Origin: Thiobacillus sp. UBA2186
GTDB taxonomy: Bacteria; Pseudomonadota; Gammaproteobacteria; Burkholderiales; Thiobacillaceae
Length of the DNA: 9,550 nt
Assembly: GCA_002327405.1 (NCBI GenBank)
Contig: DCVO01000088.1
Location: forward strand, 1-9,550
Reading direction: 5' to 3'
The notes under the pieces were generated by a model, which was given only the letters and a program-made list of their open reading frames with translations, did no database searches and was not told where the DNA came from. The position numbers and the translations under genes were made by a program. Of this stretch, positions 1 through 6,818 are shown piece after piece. Each line of letters opens with the position of its first letter. Position 1 is the first letter of the stretch.

Positions 1-383
1 CGCATGGCCGCAATGATGTCCTCGCCGGACAAGTCGTCGCCGCGTCCGGAGGCCAGCACCGGATCCAGCACCACCGGAATGTCCGGATAGTCGGAAAGGA
101 TTTCGGCGATCACGGTAATGTTCTCGACGCTGCCCAGGAGGCCGATCTTGAACACCTCGACCGGCATGTCTTCCAGCAGCATGCGCGCCTGGTCCGCCAC
201 CCAGTCGGCATCCACCGCCGAAATGCCGTCCACCCCTGCGGTGTCCTGGATGGTGATCGCCGTGATCACCGAAAGCGGGTGGCAGCCCATGCTGGCAAGG
301 GTGAGAATATCCGCCTGCACGCCGGCGCCGCCGGTCGGGTCGGAGGCGGCAAAGGTAAGGACCATGGGGGGGCTTTGGGACAT
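1..383 (-). CDS. thiD: Hydroxymethylpyrimidine/phosphomethylpyrimidine kinase, N-terminal part (partial)
   Basis: ThiD phosphorylates HMP and then HMP-P to HMP-PP, the pyrimidine half of thiamin, in the cytoplasm. The first 127 codons are visible and the gene runs off the left edge; the family is normally about 265 residues. The translation opens MSQSPPMVLTFAASDPTGGA; the ASDPTGGAG stretch followed by QADI is the ribokinase-fold HMP-binding signature. Further on are the ITAITIQDT segment, an FKIGLLGS stretch and VVLDPVLASGRGD, all typical of ThiD. The ATG at 383 is preceded by AGGAAAG at suitable spacing; an in-frame ATG at 365 gives a shorter version that begins nearer the conserved core. 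The gene is divergent from rubredoxin across 79 bases. No thiamin-pyrophosphate riboswitch fits in that gap. Confidence 0.93.
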   Translation of the reverse strand, partial: MSQSPPMVLTFAASDPTGGAGVQADILTLASMGCHPLSVITAITIQDTAGVDGISAVDADWVADQARMLLEDMPVEVFKIGLLGSVENITVIAEILSDYPDIPVVLDPVLASGRGDDLSGEDIIAAM

Positions 384-462
384 GAAACTTTCCTGGAGCG
401 CGGAAATCGCGTCTGGTTTAGAATGTAGACCGATTTTATCCTATATCCGCAGTACCCTTCCC
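384..462. promoter_or_regulatory. Divergent thiD/rubredoxin intergenic region
   Basis: This 79-base gap separates two divergent starts, so it should carry promoters for both. It has an AT-rich centre around 431-446 inside GC-rich flanks, containing TATCCT (437-442) and TATATC (442-447), either of which could be a plus-strand -10 box. No well-spaced -35 box accompanies them: the TTTAGA at 417-422 is 14 or 19 bases away. The thiD side has a clear AGGA-type ribosome binding site. The rubredoxin side has no convincing one, so its mRNA may have a very short or absent leader. Individual promoter boxes are not assigned. Confidence 0.35.
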
Positions 463-645
463 ATGAGCGACGCCCCCGAATACAAAACCTGGATGTGCCT
501 GCTGTGCGGCTTTATCTACGACGAAGCCAAGGGCTGGCCCCAGGACGGCATTTCCCCCGGCACCCGCTGGGAGGACGTGCCGATGAACTGGACCTGCCCC
601 GACTGCGGCGGCAGGAAAGAAGACTTCGAGATGATCGCAGTCTGA
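463..645 (+). CDS. Rubredoxin
   Basis: This is a 60-residue cytoplasmic one-electron carrier that binds a single iron through four cysteines. The two knuckles are visible as CLLCG (Cys12, Cys15) and CPDCG (Cys45, Cys48), separated by the classic rubredoxin core GFIYDEAKGWPQDGI and SPGTRWEDVPMNWTCP. Length and spacing are standard for an HTH-less, single-domain rubredoxin. The frame stays open further upstream to 118, but that part lies antisense to thiD; the family start is the ATG at 463. No strong Shine-Dalgarno is visible. A rubredoxin next to thiD is, to my recollection, a common betaproteobacterial arrangement; whether the two are functionally linked is unknown. The partner oxidoreductase is not in this window. 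Confidence 0.95.
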   Translation: MSDAPEYKTWMCLLCGFIYDEAKGWPQDGISPGTRWEDVPMNWTCPDCGGRKEDFEMIAV

Positions 646-688
646 GCGCCGTTTCCGGGCATCCCGTCAAATCGAGAAAAAAGCGACT

Positions 689-857
689 AACCACGGGGCG
701 CACGGGGAAAGGCAAATCAAAATCTGAAAGCGTGGACAACGAGGCTATACAGGACAGGAAGGGGGAAACAGGTTTCCTTCCTGGCCTCTGCGTCCTCTTT
801 GTGAAGCAGGGTTTTCTGCCTTTTGTTTTCCCCGTGTGCCCCGTGTTTCCCGTGGTT
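689..857. repeat. 169-bp nested inverted-repeat element between convergent genes
   Basis: The left arm (689-710) reads AACCACGGGGCGCACGGGG plus AAA. The right arm (826-857), read on the minus strand, starts AACCACGGGAAACACGGGG and continues with a further CACACGGGG unit. Each arm is thus a short tandem array of a CACGGGG core with about 9-base spacing: two units on the left, three on the right. Inside lies a second pair of arms: GGACAACGAGGC at 734-745 against GGACGCAGAGGC, read on the minus strand from about 795 down to 784. Innermost is CAGGAAGG (755-762) facing CCTTCCTG (776-783). The whole could extrude as one long imperfect cruciform or RNA hairpin. Its right end touches the stop codon of the gene at 857-1621, and its left end is 43 bases past the rubredoxin stop. 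It may act as a bidirectional terminator, but the modular arms look more like a dispersed repeat family. Short open frames inside it are artefacts. Confidence 0.8.
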
Positions 858-1621
858 CATCTGCCATTCCTGTAAATCGCCCGCAAGGTCGGCGCCGCCA
901 GCCCGGCCGCATCGGCGTGCTGCAGCGCCCGCGCCAGCCGGGCCGGCGCGGAACGCCCGGTGCAGCCGTGCATCGGATCGCCCTCGAACGCTTCCAGCAT
1001 CCCTGCAATCAGCTTGTCGCGGCCGTGTCTCACCCCCGTCAGCCAATCCTGGATGTCCATGACCTCGTCCGCCACCTGCCGCGTGAATGCTTCGTGGTCA
1101 CGCCACAGATCGCTCACCGTGCCGCCGGTCCTGAGGCCGGCGATATTGGTGGTGAGGATGTAAACATTCTTGCGCACCAGTTCGAACAGCAGTTCGTCGC
1201 CGCTTTCCACCTGCCGCGCCGGAATGTCTATGGAGGCGAGCGCTTTCACCAGCAGATCCGCTGAAGGGCCCGCCGCGGGCGAAGCGATCAGCGGCTTGGC
1301 GTCCGTGCCTTTTTTCTTCTCGAACCAGACCGAAATCACGGTGGGATTCTCGATGCCGTGCGCCAGCCAGTCGCGCGGCAACAGCTCGTTCTGGATCAGA
1401 GCGGCGCGGTTTTTCCAGCTTTCCGGCAAGGCCGCGAGCACCGTATGCAGATCCGGCTCGGCCACCGCCACCAGCACCATTTCCGGCGCCGGGTATGCGG
1501 CTGCGATTGCGGCCATGTCGTCGCCGCGATTGACCGGCACGACGATGCTTCCGCCGCGCAACAGTCCGCCCGCGAATACACGGCCCAACTGGCCCAGTCC
1601 AATGACGATTGTTTCCTGCAT
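857..1621 (-). CDS. Rossmann-fold NAD(P)-binding protein of unknown function
   Basis: This is a 254-residue protein that I cannot name. It opens with METIVIGLGQLG-like sequence (MQETIVIGLGQLGRVFAGG): a beta strand followed by a GxGxxG dinucleotide-binding loop at residues 8-13, as in ketopantoate reductase, 6-phosphogluconate-dehydrogenase-like and ProC-like enzymes. A second strand (PEMVLVAVAEPDL, about 46-58) fits the usual Rossmann pattern where substrate phosphates are held. The C-terminal half is predicted mostly helical (LLVKALASIDIP, ELLFELVRKNVYILTTNIAG), resembling the helical domain of such reductases, but I see no diagnostic catalytic Lys/Asn set. The ATG at 1621 gives a start right at the first strand; the AGGAG before it is unusually close (one base), while an upstream GGAA has normal spacing. 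An in-frame ATG 19 codons earlier lies inside the preceding gene. It follows the GGDEF-EAL gene by 28 bases, so it is probably co-transcribed. The stop codon abuts the inverted-repeat element. Confidence 0.72.
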   Translation of the reverse strand: MQETIVIGLGQLGRVFAGGLLRGGSIVVPVNRGDDMAAIAAAYPAPEMVLVAVAEPDLHTVLAALPESWKNRAALIQNELLPRDWLAHGIENPTVISVWFEKKKGTDAKPLIASPAAGPSADLLVKALASIDIPARQVESGDELLFELVRKNVYILTTNIAGLRTGGTVSDLWRDHEAFTRQVADEVMDIQDWLTGVRHGRDKLIAGMLEAFEGDPMHGCTGRSAPARLARALQHADAAGLAAPTLRAIYRNGR

Positions 1622-1649
1622 GCTCCTGTTCCGAAACGCCCTTCCCGGC

Positions 1650-4415
1650 TTAGCGAGCCGCCGATGGCGGAAAGACATCGCTCGGCAAGTCGAGGAAATA
1701 ACCCTGCACCAGATTGACCCCGAACTCTTCCAGCATTTTGAGGGTTTTTTCGTTTTCCACATACTCGGCCACGACGGTTTTTCCCAGTCCCTTGGCGACA
1801 TTGACGATCGCCCGGACGAACACCTGGTTGTCCGCATCGAGATGCAGATCGCGGATGAACAAGCCGTCGATCTTGAGCGTATCGGCGCGCAAATGCTTGA
1901 GATAGGCAAATGAGGAAAATCCGGTTCCGAAGTCGTCCAGGCAGACTCCGCAGCCGATCTGGCGCAGGGCCTCGATGAGGCGCTGGGCATCGTGCAGGTC
2001 GGCCACAGCCGCGGTTTCGGTCAGTTCGACGATCAGCCTGCGGGGCGAAACCTTGTGCTGCTGCAACATGTCGGCGATGTACTGCGAAAGCGTCGGCTCG
2101 CCCAACGAGCGGGCGGAGATGTTGATGGCGATGGCAGGCGCATCCGGCTGGCGGGCCAGCATCCTGATTGCTTCGCCGATGACCCAGCGGTCGATTTCCA
2201 TGACGCGCCCGGTTTTTTCCGCGACCTGGATGAAATGCGTCGGCATGATGAGCTGGCCGGGATTGCGCTCGTCCAGCATGCGCACCAACGCTTCGCAATG
2301 CGACAAGCGCCTGTCCGCCACATGGTAGATGCCCTGGAAATGCAGCCTGAACAGGCCGCTTTCCAGCGCATGGCTGATCCTGTCGTTCCAGGTCAGCCGC
2401 TCCATGGTGATGACATTGGCTTCGCTGTCGGCGCGGAAAACCCGCCAGGTGTTCTTGCCGGCCTGCTTGGCCTGGTACATCGCGATATCGGCCCTGGCCA
2501 CCAGCTCATCCGCATCCGCCGCATGGTCCGGGAGATAGGCCACCCCCAGGCTGGTGGTCAGCCTCAAATTGCGCCCCTCGAAGCGGAATGGAATCTGCGC
2601 CACGGCGCGGACAACGCGCTCCGCCAGAATCTCGGCTTCGTTCGTTCGCGCATTGGGCAGCAGGATGGCAAACTCGTCCCCGCCGAGGCGGGCGAAAATT
2701 TCGTTGCGCCTGACCAGCGTGCCCGCTTCGCCAGCCACTCTGATCAGCAAGGCGTCGCCTGCGCGGTGGCCGAAGTTGTCGTTGATTTCCTTGAATTCGT
2801 CGAGGTCGAAAAAAATCACCGCGCAGCGTTCCTCGCGGCGCTCGGCCTCGCTTACCACGCGCTCAAGTTCCGACTGGAAGCGATGCCGGTTGTAGAGTCC
2901 GGTGAGGGGATCGCGCTCGGCCAGATAAATCAGTTGTTCGGCGGTTTGCCGCTCGCGCGTGACATCCTCGTAAATCCACAAATGGCCGATGAAGCGCCCG
3001 ATCTTGTCGCGCACGGGGAAATCCAGCTCGGTAAACACCCTGCCGTCGGCGAGTTGGATTTCGAAGGAATTCGACGTCTCGCGCGTCTCCAGCACGGACA
3101 GCAGATGCTTGGAAAAATGGTCGGGGCGCGCGAGCATGTTCGACGACTTGAGCAGCACTTCGTCGACCGGCACTCCGACCAGCGGGCTCGACTCGTCGAT
3201 TGCCCACATCCGGTTGAAAGCCGGATTGCTGTAAATCACGCGCCCGTCCGGCCCCACGAACAGGATGCCCAAATTCATCGCCGACAAGAGCGAAACCAGC
3301 CGCGCCCTTTCCTGCTCCGACTCCTCGATATAATGCAACTGCATTCTTTCGGCCAGCTTCAAGCTGGCCACCGCCTGCCGCAGGCTGGCCTCGGTGCTTT
3401 TCAAGGCGTCCACATTGTGGATGCTGGCGCGCAGGCCTATGTAGTCGGCCTGCCTGTCGTAAATCGGCAGCCAGCTGGCGGAAGCCCAGAAAACGCTTCC
3501 ATCCTTGCGCCGTGCGCGAAACAGATAGCCGCTGTCGGACGACCCGCTCAACGCCTCGCCCAATCGCGGTCCGGCCGCATCCCTGTCTTCGGGATGAACG
3601 ATCTTGAGCGGAAAATCGCGCATCGCCATGCACTCGTCCACCTTGTAGCCGAGCATGCGTTCGACCGAAGGGTTGATCCACAGCAAGCGTCCTTCCGGCG
3701 AAAGCCAGAATTCCAGATCATGCGTATAGTCTGCAATGGCGTGGAAACGCGCTTCGCTTTCCCGCAATTGCAAAACCTGCCCATGCACCGACTCGCTCAT
3801 GCGATTGAACGCCGACGCCAGCCGGTCCAGTTCGGGCTCGCCCTGCAGCGGGATTTGCGCGCTGTAATCCCCGCCCGCCATGCGCGCGCTTGCATCCGCA
3901 AGCGCGCGAAACTGCCGCGACACCCATTTTGCAACCAGAAACAGCACGATCCAGATGGCGACAAAGGCCGCCAAGGCCAGGCTGACATTCTGCACATAGG
4001 CTTCCCGCCGTGCCGCTTCGATGGCATGCCCGGAAAGGCCGAATGCGATTTCGCCGTAAGTACCGCTGCCCAACCTGACCGGCGCCCCGGCGTCGAAACG
4101 CAAGGCGCCGTCGTCCGGACGCTTGAACTCGGCCACGACAAAGCCGGAACGGTCCCGCACGCTCAAGTAGACCAGTTCCGGGTCCTTGCCGATATTCGCG
4201 ACCTCGTCCTTGATGGCGGCGTGGTCGCGCTGCAGCATCGGCACTGCCAGCGCCGCGGACAAAAGCCTGCTGATATCCTCGACGCGACGCTCGATTTGCG
4301 CCTTGATGGCCCGGTCGACCAGCCTGGCGCTGTTATAGGCCATCGCGCCCAGCAGCAATACCTGCAACAGCAGGATGCCCAAAAGCACGCGGGCGCGCAG
4401 GCTCGGGCGTTTCAC
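1650..4415 (-). CDS. Membrane-bound HAMP-PAS-PAS-GGDEF-EAL cyclic-di-GMP enzyme
   Basis: A 921-residue inner-membrane sensor predicted to make and/or degrade cyclic-di-GMP. Order: membrane helix about 8-26, periplasmic sensor about 27-142, membrane helix about 143-163, HAMP about 164-212, PAS about 220-340, short coiled linker, PAS about 368-490, GGDEF about 495-660, EAL about 675-915. The GGDEF core is intact (RLGGDEFAIL, GGDEF at 578-582; FFDLDEFKEIN with metal Asp537). The inhibitory I-site position reads RRNE instead of RxxD, so product inhibition may be lost. The EAL side keeps EAL (708-710), Asn765, the ELTE glutamates, DDFGTGFSS (Asp827/828), Lys848, AEYVE (Glu884/887) and QGY (Gln904); AEYVE replaces the commoner AEGVE. 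Nothing looks dead, so it may be bifunctional. The start is GTG at 4413-4415, overlapping the previous gene's stop as GTGA, which indicates translational coupling to the PhnD-like gene. Its short periplasmic domain has no family I recognise. Confidence 0.93.
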   Translation of the reverse strand: MKRPSLRARVLLGILLLQVLLLGAMAYNSARLVDRAIKAQIERRVEDISRLLSAALAVPMLQRDHAAIKDEVANIGKDPELVYLSVRDRSGFVVAEFKRPDDGALRFDAGAPVRLGSGTYGEIAFGLSGHAIEAARREAYVQNVSLALAAFVAIWIVLFLVAKWVSRQFRALADASARMAGGDYSAQIPLQGEPELDRLASAFNRMSESVHGQVLQLRESEARFHAIADYTHDLEFWLSPEGRLLWINPSVERMLGYKVDECMAMRDFPLKIVHPEDRDAAGPRLGEALSGSSDSGYLFRARRKDGSVFWASASWLPIYDRQADYIGLRASIHNVDALKSTEASLRQAVASLKLAERMQLHYIEESEQERARLVSLLSAMNLGILFVGPDGRVIYSNPAFNRMWAIDESSPLVGVPVDEVLLKSSNMLARPDHFSKHLLSVLETRETSNSFEIQLADGRVFTELDFPVRDKIGRFIGHLWIYEDVTRERQTAEQLIYLAERDPLTGLYNRHRFQSELERVVSEAERREERCAVIFFDLDEFKEINDNFGHRAGDALLIRVAGEAGTLVRRNEIFARLGGDEFAILLPNARTNEAEILAERVVRAVAQIPFRFEGRNLRLTTSLGVAYLPDHAADADELVARADIAMYQAKQAGKNTWRVFRADSEANVITMERLTWNDRISHALESGLFRLHFQGIYHVADRRLSHCEALVRMLDERNPGQLIMPTHFIQVAEKTGRVMEIDRWVIGEAIRMLARQPDAPAIAINISARSLGEPTLSQYIADMLQQHKVSPRRLIVELTETAAVADLHDAQRLIEALRQIGCGVCLDDFGTGFSSFAYLKHLRADTLKIDGLFIRDLHLDADNQVFVRAIVNVAKGLGKTVVAEYVENEKTLKMLEEFGVNLVQGYFLDLPSDVFPPSAAR

Positions 4416-5386
4416 TGCGGCCTTTCGACGGATTCGGTCTGGGCTTGATAACGCCGCTTGAATTCCCGGGCGTCGCCTTCGACCTGCTGCAATTCATTCC
4501 TTTTCAGGGCCCGTACCCCGCCAAAGCCGGTTTTTTTCAGAAAAACCGCGCCCGACTCGCCGAGCATGAATTTCTCGATCGCTTTTCCGATAGCGCGCTC
4601 TTGCGCCACCGGCATGTCCGGATGCACCAGAAAGACATGGCCGGGCATGTCGGGGGTGTTGGCAATCACGCGCAGGCCGTCGCGGACCTCCTTCGGCAAG
4701 CCCAGGAAGGGGAATACGCCGACGATGGCCGCATCGGTCCGTTTCTCGCTCACATGGGTGGCCGCATTGGTATGCGTGCCGACCGCAATCAGCTTCACGT
4801 CCCCGTCCAGCGACAAGCCTGCGGCCATCAGATCCCGTTCAAGGCGAATGTTGATGATTGCCAATGGGTCGGGAGTTGCGATGGTCGCCCCGCGGAGATC
4901 CGCCAGCCGACGATGGGGGCTGTCCGTCCTTGTTACGATGAAGCCCTTGGCCGGCGTTTTGTACACCAGTATCGGGCGATAGCCGCCTTCCTTCCAGGCC
5001 AGCCAGGCCAAATGGGGGGCGGTCAGCACAAGGTCGTATTCGCCGGCCATCGTGCGTGTATGGAAGGTATGGAAATCCTTCGCGCTTTCCAGATTGGCCG
5101 GGCGCCTGGTCGATTCGTTCAGATAGTCGACCAGCGGTTGATAGGTTTCCACCATGGCCCTGGTGGACAATTGTGGGAATACGCCAAAGCTGAGTTCGTT
5201 CGACGCTGCCGCCGCGCCCGGCAAGACAAACCAAAGCGCCGCCAGCGCCAGCGCCCCAAGGCCCGCTCCGGCTTTCCGAACGAAATCCGGCTTCGCCATT
5301 CCCGGAACGCTGCCGGACGATGACGTGACAATGCGGCGCACACGCAATACCATGCGCGCGCGCAAATTGCCCTGCGCATAGGACAT
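4412..5386 (-). CDS. PhnD-like periplasmic phosphate/phosphonate-type binding protein
   Basis: This is a 324-residue secreted solute-binding protein of the PhnD-like (type II periplasmic binding) family. After a positively charged N-region, a hydrophobic stretch (ALALAALWFVLPGAAAA, about 44-61) is a Sec signal with likely cleavage near the alanines. The mature part starts LSFGVFPQLSTRAMVETYQPLVDYLN, the family's first strand and helix. Next come a GEYDLVLTAPHLAWLA segment (residues contributing to the ligand pocket in PhnD proteins), KGFIVTRTDSP, the LADLRGATIATPDPLA hinge and a VFPFLGLP region. The ATG at 5386 has GGAG at good spacing. It leaves an unusually long 40-residue signal N-region; an ATG at 5299 would give a standard signal peptide but lacks a ribosome site. 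No PhnC/PhnE transporter genes flank it. Instead it overlaps a GGDEF-EAL gene by four bases, so I infer that it reports ligand to that enzyme rather than feeding transport. The actual ligand is unknown. Confidence 0.88.
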   Translation of the reverse strand: MSYAQGNLRARMVLRVRRIVTSSSGSVPGMAKPDFVRKAGAGLGALALAALWFVLPGAAAASNELSFGVFPQLSTRAMVETYQPLVDYLNESTRRPANLESAKDFHTFHTRTMAGEYDLVLTAPHLAWLAWKEGGYRPILVYKTPAKGFIVTRTDSPHRRLADLRGATIATPDPLAIINIRLERDLMAAGLSLDGDVKLIAVGTHTNAATHVSEKRTDAAIVGVFPFLGLPKEVRDGLRVIANTPDMPGHVFLVHPDMPVAQERAIGKAIEKFMLGESGAVFLKKTGFGGVRALKRNELQQVEGDAREFKRRYQAQTESVERPQ

Positions 5387-5453
5387 GATTTTATTTCTCC
5401 GCAACAATCGCCGCCCCGTTCCGGCGGCATTAACTGCTTTTTACTGCTTTATT
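5387..5453 (-). promoter_or_regulatory. argA to phnD-like spacer: 10-bp direct repeat and GC hairpin
   Basis: The 67-base gap holds two recognisable structures. At 5431-5450 two 10-base units lie head to tail, TAACTGCTTT and TTACTGCTTT (minus strand: AAAGCAGTAA then AAAGCAGTTA), so identical faces recur once per DNA turn. At 5410-5428 GCCGCC and GGCGGC flank a 7-base loop and can form a stem. No uracil run follows the stem on the minus strand, so it is not a standard terminator. The Shine-Dalgarno GGAG of the PhnD-like gene follows. The direct repeat could be a regulator site for a secondary promoter of the sensor pair, but no -10/-35 pair was found. Confidence 0.35.
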
Positions 5454-6770
5454 CTAGATAATTTTGCGCAACACCTTGGAACGGCGCTGAAAGTTGTAGA
5501 GCACCTGCTTGCGGCGCGGCAGCGCCTCCGGCGTGGTTTCGACGAAGCCGCGCTCCTCGAACCAGTGCTCGGCACGGGTGGTGAGCACGAACAATTCCTT
5601 CATGCGTTTCTTGCGCGCAAGCGTCTGCGCCGCATCGAGCAGGCGGTCGCCCAGGCCGCGCCGGCGAAACTCGGGCTGTACGGCCAGGCAGGCCATTTCC
5701 GCCGCTTTTTCCTCCGGGAAGGGATAAAGCGCGACGCAGCCCATGATCATGCCGTCGGACTCCAGCACCAGGAAACGGTCGACCTCCATTTCCAGCAACT
5801 CCCTGGAACGGCGCACGAGCGTGCCCTCGCGCTCCAATGGCTCGATCAGGTTGAGGATGCCGCCGACATCGTCGATGGTCGCGCCGCGTATGGTTTCCAG
5901 CGGCGTGGGCGTAATCAGCGTGCCCACCCCGTCGCGGGTGAAGAGCTCGGCCAGCAGCGCGCCGTCGCGATGGCGCGAAATCAGGTGCGCGCGCTTCGCG
6001 CCCTGCTTGCATGCCTGCACGGCGGCGGGCAGGTAATAAGCCAGGTCGTCCCGGACCTTGCGCTTTTTGTCCGAGAGCTTCTGCGCCTCCGCCACGGTCA
6101 GCGTGGAAATCAGTTTGCCCTTGGCACCCGTCACCCCGTCCGCATCCATCAGGAACACCAGCTTGTCGGCGGACAGCGCCGCGGCGGCATGCACCGCCAC
6201 GTCTTCCAGGGTCAGGTTGAATATCTCGCCGGTGGGCGAATAGCCGATGGGCGACAGCAGCACGATCTCGCCGTCTTCCAGACGCTTCTGTATGGCCTCG
6301 GCATGGATCCTGCGCACCTCGCCGGTGTGCTGCAGATCGACCCCGTCCAGCACGCCGATGGGCTTGGCCGTGACGAAGTTGCCCGCCGCCACGCGGATGT
6401 CCGAACCCGCCATGGGCGTATTGGCCAGGCCCAATGACAGCAGCGCCTCGATTTCCACCCTCACGATGCCGACCGCCTCCTTGACGCTGGCAAGCGCGGG
6501 TTCGTCGGTCACGCGCACGCCTTGCACATAGCGCATCTCGGCGCCGCGCTCCTGCATTTGCGCCTCGACCTGGGGACGCGCGCCATGCACCAGCACCAGC
6601 CGCACGCCCAGGCTGCTCAAGAGATTGATGTCGTGCGCAAGCCCGACGAACTGCCCCTCGGAAACCACCTCGCCGCCGAAAGCGACAACGAAAGTCTTGC
6701 CGCGAAAGGCATTGATATAAGGCGCGGCCGAGCGGAACCAGTGGACGAAATCAGTGATGTTGTTTTGCAT
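5454..6770 (-). CDS. argA: N-acetylglutamate synthase (amino-acid N-acetyltransferase)
   Basis: ArgA transfers acetyl from acetyl-CoA to L-glutamate, the first step of arginine synthesis. The 438 residues match the classical E. coli-type ArgA in length (about 440) and architecture. An amino-acid-kinase-like domain (about 20-285) opens PYINAFRGKTFVVAFGGE and contains RLVLVHGARPQVE. A C-terminal GNAT domain (about 295-430) holds MACLAVQPEFRRRGLGDRLL; R/G-x-x-G-x at 370-374 is the acetyl-CoA pyrophosphate loop, followed by the GNAT-typical HWFEERGF. In this family the kinase-like domain binds arginine for feedback inhibition and lacks kinase activity. The ATG at 6770 aligns with the family N-terminus. 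A TTG at 6779, three codons upstream, has AAGG four bases before it and is an alternative. It lies 48 bases after rsmE, and the PhnD-like gene follows 67 bases later. Confidence 0.96.
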   Translation of the reverse strand: MQNNITDFVHWFRSAAPYINAFRGKTFVVAFGGEVVSEGQFVGLAHDINLLSSLGVRLVLVHGARPQVEAQMQERGAEMRYVQGVRVTDEPALASVKEAVGIVRVEIEALLSLGLANTPMAGSDIRVAAGNFVTAKPIGVLDGVDLQHTGEVRRIHAEAIQKRLEDGEIVLLSPIGYSPTGEIFNLTLEDVAVHAAAALSADKLVFLMDADGVTGAKGKLISTLTVAEAQKLSDKKRKVRDDLAYYLPAAVQACKQGAKRAHLISRHRDGALLAELFTRDGVGTLITPTPLETIRGATIDDVGGILNLIEPLEREGTLVRRSRELLEMEVDRFLVLESDGMIMGCVALYPFPEEKAAEMACLAVQPEFRRRGLGDRLLDAAQTLARKKRMKELFVLTTRAEHWFEERGFVETTPEALPRRKQVLYNFQRRSKVLRKII

Positions 6771-6818
6771 GGCCTTCAATTTACCTTGAGCCAGCGGCCA
6801 AACAAAGACTTTTGGGCC

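Noticed and set aside
384..462. Thiamin-pyrophosphate riboswitch ahead of thiD
   Set aside because: The gap is only 79 bases and lacks the conserved CTGAGA-type core.
689..857. CRISPR array
   Set aside because: The repeated units are about 9 bases long, arranged as inverted arms, without unique spacers or direct repeats of 23 bases or more; no cas gene is present.
717..1046. Small minus-strand open frames crossing the inverted repeat (with NHGKHGAHG-like peptide)
   Set aside because: The peptide is only the translation of the repeat units, and the frame overlaps the Rossmann-fold gene in another phase.
857..1621. Assignment as ProC or ketopantoate reductase (PanE)
   Set aside because: Only the generic GxGxxG start fits; the downstream signatures of either enzyme are not visible.
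1992..4448. An 818-codon open frame on the plus strand opposite the GGDEF-EAL gene
   Set aside because: It is an antisense shadow produced by GC-rich codon use; its translation has no recognisable domain, while the minus strand encodes a complete multi-domain protein.
4412..5386. Naming the binding protein phnD and calling a phosphonate transporter
   Set aside because: No ATPase, permease or C-P lyase gene is nearby, and the ligand cannot be read from sequence; the gene is coupled to a signalling enzyme instead.
5410..5428. GC hairpin as an intrinsic terminator of argA
   Set aside because: No U-run follows it in the direction of argA transcription.
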